Origin: Dama dama
Taxonomy: Eukaryota; Chordata; Mammalia; Artiodactyla; Cervidae
NCBI RefSeq assembly: GCF_033118175.1
Contig: NW_026870967.1
Span: 434,001-498,000, forward strand
DNA length: 64,000 nt
Direction: 5' to 3'
Shown here: in pieces, positions 58,191 through 64,000 of the stretch
How the letters are laid out: each line of letters starts with the position of its first letter
Numbering within the stretch: position 1 is the first letter of the stretch
The notes under the pieces: model-generated
The model's database searches: none
What the model saw: only the letters and a program-made list of their open reading frames with translations
What the model was told of the DNA's origin: nothing
Program-made: the position numbers and the translations under genes

Positions 58191-59858
58191 GGAAGACCTC
58201 CCCGGCTGCCTCCAAAGGCCGGTTTGCAAGCGCTCCCACCCACTGTTCCCAGCAGGCGTGCACAATGCTCCCAAGCCTGGGAGAAAAGCATTTTTGCGTG
58301 GTGCTCACTCCGGGCCCTTGGAAGACCTCCCCGGCTGCCTCCAAGGCCGGTTTGCAAGCACTTCTGCCTGCTGTTCCCGCCACCCGCGCACAATGTTCCC
58401 AAGCCCGGGAGAAAAGCGTTTCGGGGTTGTGTTCTCTCTGGGCCCAAGAAAGACCTCCCGGGCTGCCCCCAAAGGCCGGTTTGCAAGCACTCCCACTCGC
58501 TGTTCCCGCCATCCGTGCAAATGCTCCAAGCCCAGGAGAAAAGCGCTTCGGGGTGTTGCTCTCTCCCGGCCCTTGAAAGACCTCCCCGGCTGCCTCCAAA
58601 GGCTGGTTTTCAAGAACTCCCTCCCGCTGTCCCGCCAGCCGCACACAATGCTCCCAATCACGGGAGAAAAGCGCTTCAGGGTGGTGCTCTCTCCGGGCCC
58701 TTGGAAGACCTCCCCGGCTGCCTCCAAAGGCCGGTTTGCAAGCACTCATGCCCGCTGTTCCCGCCAGCCGCGCACAATGCTCCCAAGCCCTGGAGAAAAG
58801 CGCTTCGGGGTGGTGCTCTCTCCCGGCCCTTGGAAGACCTCCCCGGCTGCCTCCAAAGGCGCGTTTGCAAGCACTCAATCCCGCTGTTCCTGCCAGCCGC
58901 GCACAATGCTCCCAAGCCCGGGAGAAAAGCCCTTCGGGGTGGTGCTCTCTCCCGGCCCTTGGAAGACCTCCCCGGCAGCCTCCAAAGGCTGGTTTTCAAG
59001 AACTCCCTCCCGCTGACCCGCCAGCCGCACACAATGCTCCCAAGCCCGTGAGAAAAGCATTTTGTGGTGGTGCTCTCTCCGGGCCCTTGGAAGACCTCCC
59101 CGGCTGCCTACAAAGGCCGGTTTGCAAGCACTCATGTCTGCTGTTCCCGACAGCCGCGCACAATGCTCCCAATTCCGGGAGAAAAGTGCTTCGGGATGGT
59201 GCTCTCTCCAGGCCCTTGGAAGACCTCCCCGGCTGCCTCCAAAGGCCGGGTTGCAAGCACTCCCGCCCGCTGTTCCCGCCAGCCTCGCACAATGCTCCCA
59301 AGACCCGGAGAAATACACTTCGGGGTGGTGTTCTCTCCGTGCCCATGGAGGACCTCCCTGGCTGCCCCCAAAGGCCGGTTTGGAAGCACTCCCACTCGCT
59401 GTTCCCGCCAGCCACGCACATCCTCCAAAACCCCGGAGAAAAGCGCTTCGGGGTGGTGTTCTCTCCGTGCCCATGGAAGACCTCCCGGGGTGCCCCCAAA
59501 GGCCGGTTTGGAAGCACTCCCACTCGCTGTTCCCGCCATTCGCGAAAATGTTCCAAGCCCGGGAGAAAAGCGCTTCTGGGTGGTGCTCTCTCCTGGCCCT
59601 TGGAAGACCTCCCCGGCTGCCTCCAAAGGCCGGTTTGCAAGCACTCCCGCCCGCTGTTCCCACCAGCCACGCACAATGCTCCCAAGCCCGGGAGAAAAGC
59701 ATTTTGGGGTGGTGCTCACACCGGGCCCTGGAAGACCTCCCCGGCTGCCTCCAAAGGCCGGTTTGCCAACACTCCCGCCCGCTGTTCCCGCCAGGCACGC
59801 ACAGTGCTTCCAAGCCCGGGAGAAAAGAGCTTCGGTGTGGTGCTTTCTCCGGGCCCTT
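58191..59858. repeat. Short-period array 4: 13 S modules
   Basis: S modules start at 58191, 58320, 58448, 58575, 58703, 58832, 58961, 59089, 59218, 59347, 59475, 59602 and 59730. The first eight correspond one-to-one with those of array 5 at an offset of 3585. The last runs into an L module at 59859. Several modules are 127-128 bp. Confidence 0.93.
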
Positions 59859-61775
59859 GCCCCTGAGCCTGGGGGCCAGGCAGGGGATCCACACTCCCAG
59901 GCTAAGGCAGAACCACATGCACACGTCTGTTCCTGCCCCCTCCACCGGCAGAGAGCTGGGGGAAGCCAGAGTCTGTCAGGCAGCTGCTGGGCTGGCGGCC
60001 TGTGTGGGAAGGGGCAGAGCCGACCTAGGGGCAAGTTAGGCCTCTTGCTCTCCCTGCTGCCCTGAGGCTGCTGGGCCAAAGAGGTCTTGGGCATCCAGCC
60101 CCTTGCTGGTCCCTTCCCTCTGACGAGGCCCTCTGAGCTCCAGCACCTTGCAGTGTGGAGACAGCCCCTGCCAGCAACCTCCTCTCCAAGGAGGCCTCAA
60201 CCGAGGCCTAGGCCCAGGGGAAAGGCACCAGCAGGGATGAGCATGGGGAGGCGCCCGGGCATGTCTGGACCCAGTCCCCGCAGCGTGCCCCTTGGTGGGG
60301 CAGTACCCCCGGAGGCCAGGTTGGTCTGGGCAAGGCTGGCCAGGGGCACGGGCCCTGCTGGGTCCTATCCTTGGCCTGTGGGGCCTCTGAGCACAATCCG
60401 CCCTCTCCCACTGGAAGACCTCCCCGGCTGCCTCCAAAGGCTGGTTTGCAAGCACTCCCGCCCACTGTTGCCGCCAGGAACGCACAATGCTCCCAAGCCC
60501 GGGAGAAAAGAACTTCAGGGTGGTGCTATCTCCGGGCCCTTGCCCCTGAGCCTGGCGACAGGCAGGTGATCCACACTCCCAGGCCAAGGCAGAACCACAT
60601 GCACACGTCTGTTCCTGCCCCCTCCACCGGCAGAGAGCTCGTGGGAGCCAGAGTCTGTCAGGCAGCTGCTGGGTTGGCTGCCTGTGTGGGAAGGGGCAGA
60701 GCCGACCTAGGGGCAAGTTGGGCCTCTTGCTCTCCCTGCTGCCCTGAGGCTGCTGGGCCAAAGAGGTCTTGGGCATCCAGCCCCTTGCTGGTCCCTTCCC
60801 TCTGACGAGGCCCTCTGAGCTCCAGCACCTTGCAGTGTGGAGACAGCCCCTGTCAGCAACCACCTCTCCAAGGAGGCCTCACCGAGGCCTAGGCCCAGGG
60901 GAAAAGCACCAGCGGGGATGAGCCAGGGGAGGCGCCCGGGCATGTCTGGACCCAGTCCGCGCAGCCTGCCCCTTGGTGGGGCTGTAACCCCGGAGGCAGG
61001 ACGGTCTGGGCAAGGCTGGCGAGGGGCAGGGGCCCTCCTGGGTCCTGCCCCTGGCATGTGGGGCCTCTGAGCACAACCGGCCCTCTCCCACTGGAAGACC
61101 TCCCCAGCTGCCTCCAAAGGCCGGTTTGCAAGCACTCCCGCCTACTGTTCCCACCAGGCGCGCACAATGCTCCCAAGCCCGGGAGAAAAGCGCTTCGGTG
61201 TGGTGCTCTCTCCGGGCCCTTGCCCCTGAGCCTGGGGGCCAGTCAGGGGGTCCACACTCCCTGACCAAGGCAGAACCACATGCACACGTCTGTTCCTGCC
61301 CCCTGCAAAGGCGGAGAGCTCGGGGGAGCCAGAGTCTGTCAGGCAGCTGCTGGGCTGGCCGCCTGTGTGGGAAGGGGCAAAGCCGACCTAGGGGCAAGTT
61401 GGGCCTCTTGCTCTCCCTGCTGCCCTGAGGCTGCTGGGCCAAAGAGGTCTTGGGCATCCAGCCCCTTACTGGGCCCTTCCCTCTGACGATGCCCTCTGAG
61501 CTCCAGCACCTTGCAGTGTGGAGACAGCCCCTGCCAGCAACCTCCTCTCCAAGGAGGCCTCAACCGAGGCCTAGGCCCAGGGGAAAGGCACCAGCGGGGA
61601 TGAGCCAGGTGAGGCGCCCGAGCATGTCTGGACCCAGTCCCCGCAGCCTGCCCCTTGGTGGGGCAGTACCCCCGGAGGCCAGGAACGTCTGGGCAAGGCT
61701 GGCCAGGGGCAGGGGTTCTGCTGGGTCCGGCCCCTGGCCTGTGGGGCCTCTGAGCACAACCGGCCCTCTCCCACT
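59859..61775. repeat. Long-monomer run: one L plus 2 monomers
   Basis: The L module 59859-60412 is followed by monomers at 60413 (680 bp) and 61093 (683 bp). The L marker CAGGCAGGTGATCCACAC near 60560 is shared with about 47466, linking this run to the 46082-54133 run. Confidence 0.92.
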
Positions 61776-64000
61776 GGAAGACCTCCCCGGCTGCCTCCAA
61801 TGGCCGGTTTGCAAGCCATCATGCTCGCTGTTCCCACCAGCCGCGCACAATGCTCCCTAGCCCGGGAGAAAAGCATTTTTGGGTGGTGCTCACTCCGGGC
61901 CCTTGGAAGACCTCCCTGGCTGCCTCCAAGGCCGGTTTGCAAGCACTTCTGCCTGCTGTTCCCGCCACACGCGCACAATGCTCCCAAGCCCGGGAGAAAA
62001 GCGTTTCGGGGTGGTGTTCTCTCTGGGCCCAAGAAAGACCTCCCGGGCTGCCCCGAAAGGCCGGTTTGCAAGCACTCCCACTCGCTGTTCCCGCCATCCG
62101 TGCAAATGCTCCAAGCCCAGGAGAAAAGCGCTTCGGGGTGGTGCTCTCTCCGGGCCCTTGGAAGACCTCCCCGGCTGCCTCCAAAGGCTGGTTTTCAAGA
62201 ACTCCCTCCCGCTGTCCCGCCAGCCGCACACAATGCTCCCAATCACGGGAGAAAAGCGCTTCGGGGTGGTGATCTCTCCGCGCCCTTGGAAGACCTCCCC
62301 GGCTGCCTCCAAAGGCCGGTTTGCAAGCACTCATGCCCGCTGTTCCCGCCCGCCGCGCACAATGCTCCCAAGCCCGGGAGAAAAGCGCTTCGGGGTGGTG
62401 CTCTCTCCCGGCCCTTGGAAGACCTCCCCGGCTGCCTCCAAAGGCAGGTTTGCAAGCACTCAATCCCGCTGTTCCCGCCAGCCACGCACAATGCTCCCAA
62501 GCCCGGGAGAAAAGCGCTTCGGGGTGGTGCTCTCTCCCGGCCCTTGGAAGACCTCCCCGGCTCCCTCCAAAGGCTGGTTTTCAAGAACTCCCTCCCGCTG
62601 ACCCGCCAGCCGCACACAATGCTCCCAAGCCCGGGAGAAAAGCATTTTGGGGTGGTGCTCTCTCCGGGCCCTTGGAAGACCTCCCCGGCTGCCTACAAAG
62701 GCTGGTTTGCAAGCACTCATGTCCGCTGTTCCTGACAGCCGTGCACAATGCTCCCAATTCCGGGAGAAAAGTGCTTCGGGATGGTGCTCTCTCCGGGCCC
62801 TTGGAAGACCTCCCAGGCTGTCCCCAAAGGCCGGTTTGCAACCACTCCCACTCGCTGTTCACGCCAGCCACGCACAATCCTCCAAAACCCCGGAGAAAAG
62901 CGCTTCGGGGTGGTGTACTCTCCGTGCCCATGGAAGATCTCCCGGGGTGCCCCCAAAGGCCGGTTTGGAAGCACTCCCACTCGCTGTTCCCGCCAGCCAC
63001 GCACAATGCTCCCAAGCCCGGGAGAAAAGCATTTTGGGTTGGTGCTCTCTACAGGCCCTTGGAAGACCTCCCCGGCTGCCTCCAAAGGCCGGTTTGCAAG
63101 CACTCCCGCCCGCTGTTCCCACCAGCCACGCACAATGCTCCCAAGCCCGGGAGAAAAGCATTTTGGGTTGGTGCTCACACCGGGCCCTGGAAGACCTCCC
63201 CGGCTGCCTCCAAAGGACGGTTTTCAAGCACTCCTGCCTGCTGTTCCCGGCACCCGCGCACAATGCTCCCAAGCCCGGGAGAAAACCGCTTCGGGGTGGT
63301 GCTCTCTACAGGCCCTTGGAAGACCTCCCCGGCTGCCTCCAAAGGCCGGTTTGCAAGGACTCCTTCCTGCTGTTCCCGCCAGCCACGCACAATGCTCCCA
63401 AGCCCGGGAGAAAAGCATTTTGGGGTGGTGATCAGTCCGGGCCCTTGGAAGACCTCCCCGGCTGCCTCCAAAGGCCAGTTTGCAAGCACTCCTGCCTGCT
63501 GTTCCCGCCAGCCGCGCACAATGCTCCCAAGCCCGGGAGAAAAGCGCTTCAGGGTGGTGTTCTCTCCGGGCACTTTCAAGACCTCCCCGGCTGCCTCCAA
63601 AGGCAGGTTTGTAAGTACTCATTCCCGCTGCTTCCGCCAGCCACGCACAATGCTCCCAAGCCCGGGAGAAAAGCATTTTGGGGTGGTGATCAGTCCGGGC
63701 CCTTGGAAGACCTCCCCGGCTGCCCCCAAAGGCCGGTTTGGAAGCACTCCCACTCGCTGTTCCCGCCATCCGCGCAAATGTTCCAAGCCCGGGAGAAAAG
63801 CGCTTCGGGGTGATGCTCTCTCCTGGCCCTTGGAAGACCTCCCCGGCTGCCTCCAAAGGCCGGTTTGCAAGCACTCCCGCCCGCTGTTCCCGCCAGCCGC
63901 GCACAATGCTCCCAATCACGGGAGAAAAGCGCTTCGGGGTGGTGCTCTCTCCTGGCTCTTGGAAGACCTCCCCGTCTGCCTCCAATGGCCAGTTTGCAAG
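61776..64000. repeat. Short-period array 5: 17 S modules plus a partial one
   Basis: S modules start at 61776, 61905, 62033, 62160, 62288, 62417, 62546, 62674, 62803, 62932, 63061, 63189, 63318, 63447, 63576, 63705, 63832 and 63961 (cut by the window end). The first eight match array 4 at an offset of 3585. The later ones match the AAGGACTCCTTCCTG, CCAGTTTGC and TTTCAAGACC series of array 1. The array continues beyond the window. Confidence 0.94.

Noticed and set aside
1..64000. CENP-B box
   Set aside because: I looked for TTCGnnnnAnnCGGG on both strands around the recurrent TTCGGGG and CGAA sites. None of those I checked kept the required A and CGGG spacing.
1..64000. A bacterial or phage gene cluster
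   Set aside because: There are no ribosome-binding sites, operons, tRNAs or recognisable protein domains. The DNA is wholly tandem repeat with vertebrate-like CpG loss.

Overview
The whole 64-kb window is GC-rich tandem satellite (macrosatellite) DNA. GC is about 66%, from a hand count of six sampled 60-base lines. I can support no protein-coding gene, RNA gene, transposon, CRISPR array or bacterial-type signal anywhere in it. The style of the DNA points to a eukaryote, most likely a vertebrate and probably a mammal. It has head-to-tail ~0.68-kb units, higher-order repeats, hybrid monomers made by unequal crossing-over, and CpG-to-TpG/CpA decay between copies. A ~682-bp, ~65% GC unit is the size and composition described for ruminant 'satellite II / 1.723' DNA, but that is a resemblance in size and GC only. 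I cannot confirm any family by sequence.

Everything is built from two modules in one orientation. Module S is ~129 bp and begins GGAAGACCTCC. Module L is ~553 bp, begins GCCCCTGAGCC and ends CTCTCCCACT. The long monomer is S+L (680-684 bp). S can also repeat alone, giving short-period arrays of 127-129 bp. Every S/L boundary I checked falls at the same bases.

Region 1 (1-38285) is a continuous core of 56 long monomers plus a partial one. Using diagnostic variants I define twelve monomer types, M1 to M12. The fullest block, 29417-37603, reads M1-M2-M3-M4-M5-M6-M7-M8-M9-M10-M11-M12 (8187 bp). Every other block starting with M1 (82, 5540, 16455, 19867, 23960) can be read as this 12-mer shortened or joined by in-register exchanges, with hybrid monomers at most junctions. 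M9-M12 look like a diverged second copy of M3-M6.

Region 2 (38286-64000) is more heterogeneous. Five islands of pure S modules (38286-43557, 44795-46081, 54134-54907, 58191-59858, 61776-window end) alternate with runs of long monomers (43558-44794, 46082-54133, 54908-58190, 59859-61775). The islands share module order at constant offsets, so they are copies of one another rather than separate expansions. This looks like an older or array-edge zone beside the homogeneous core.

Long open frames occur on both strands and in several frames at once; the longest is 1102 codons at 38926-42234. They follow from high GC and from 129 being a multiple of 3, and I do not call them genes. No stretch is left over: every part reads as S or L.
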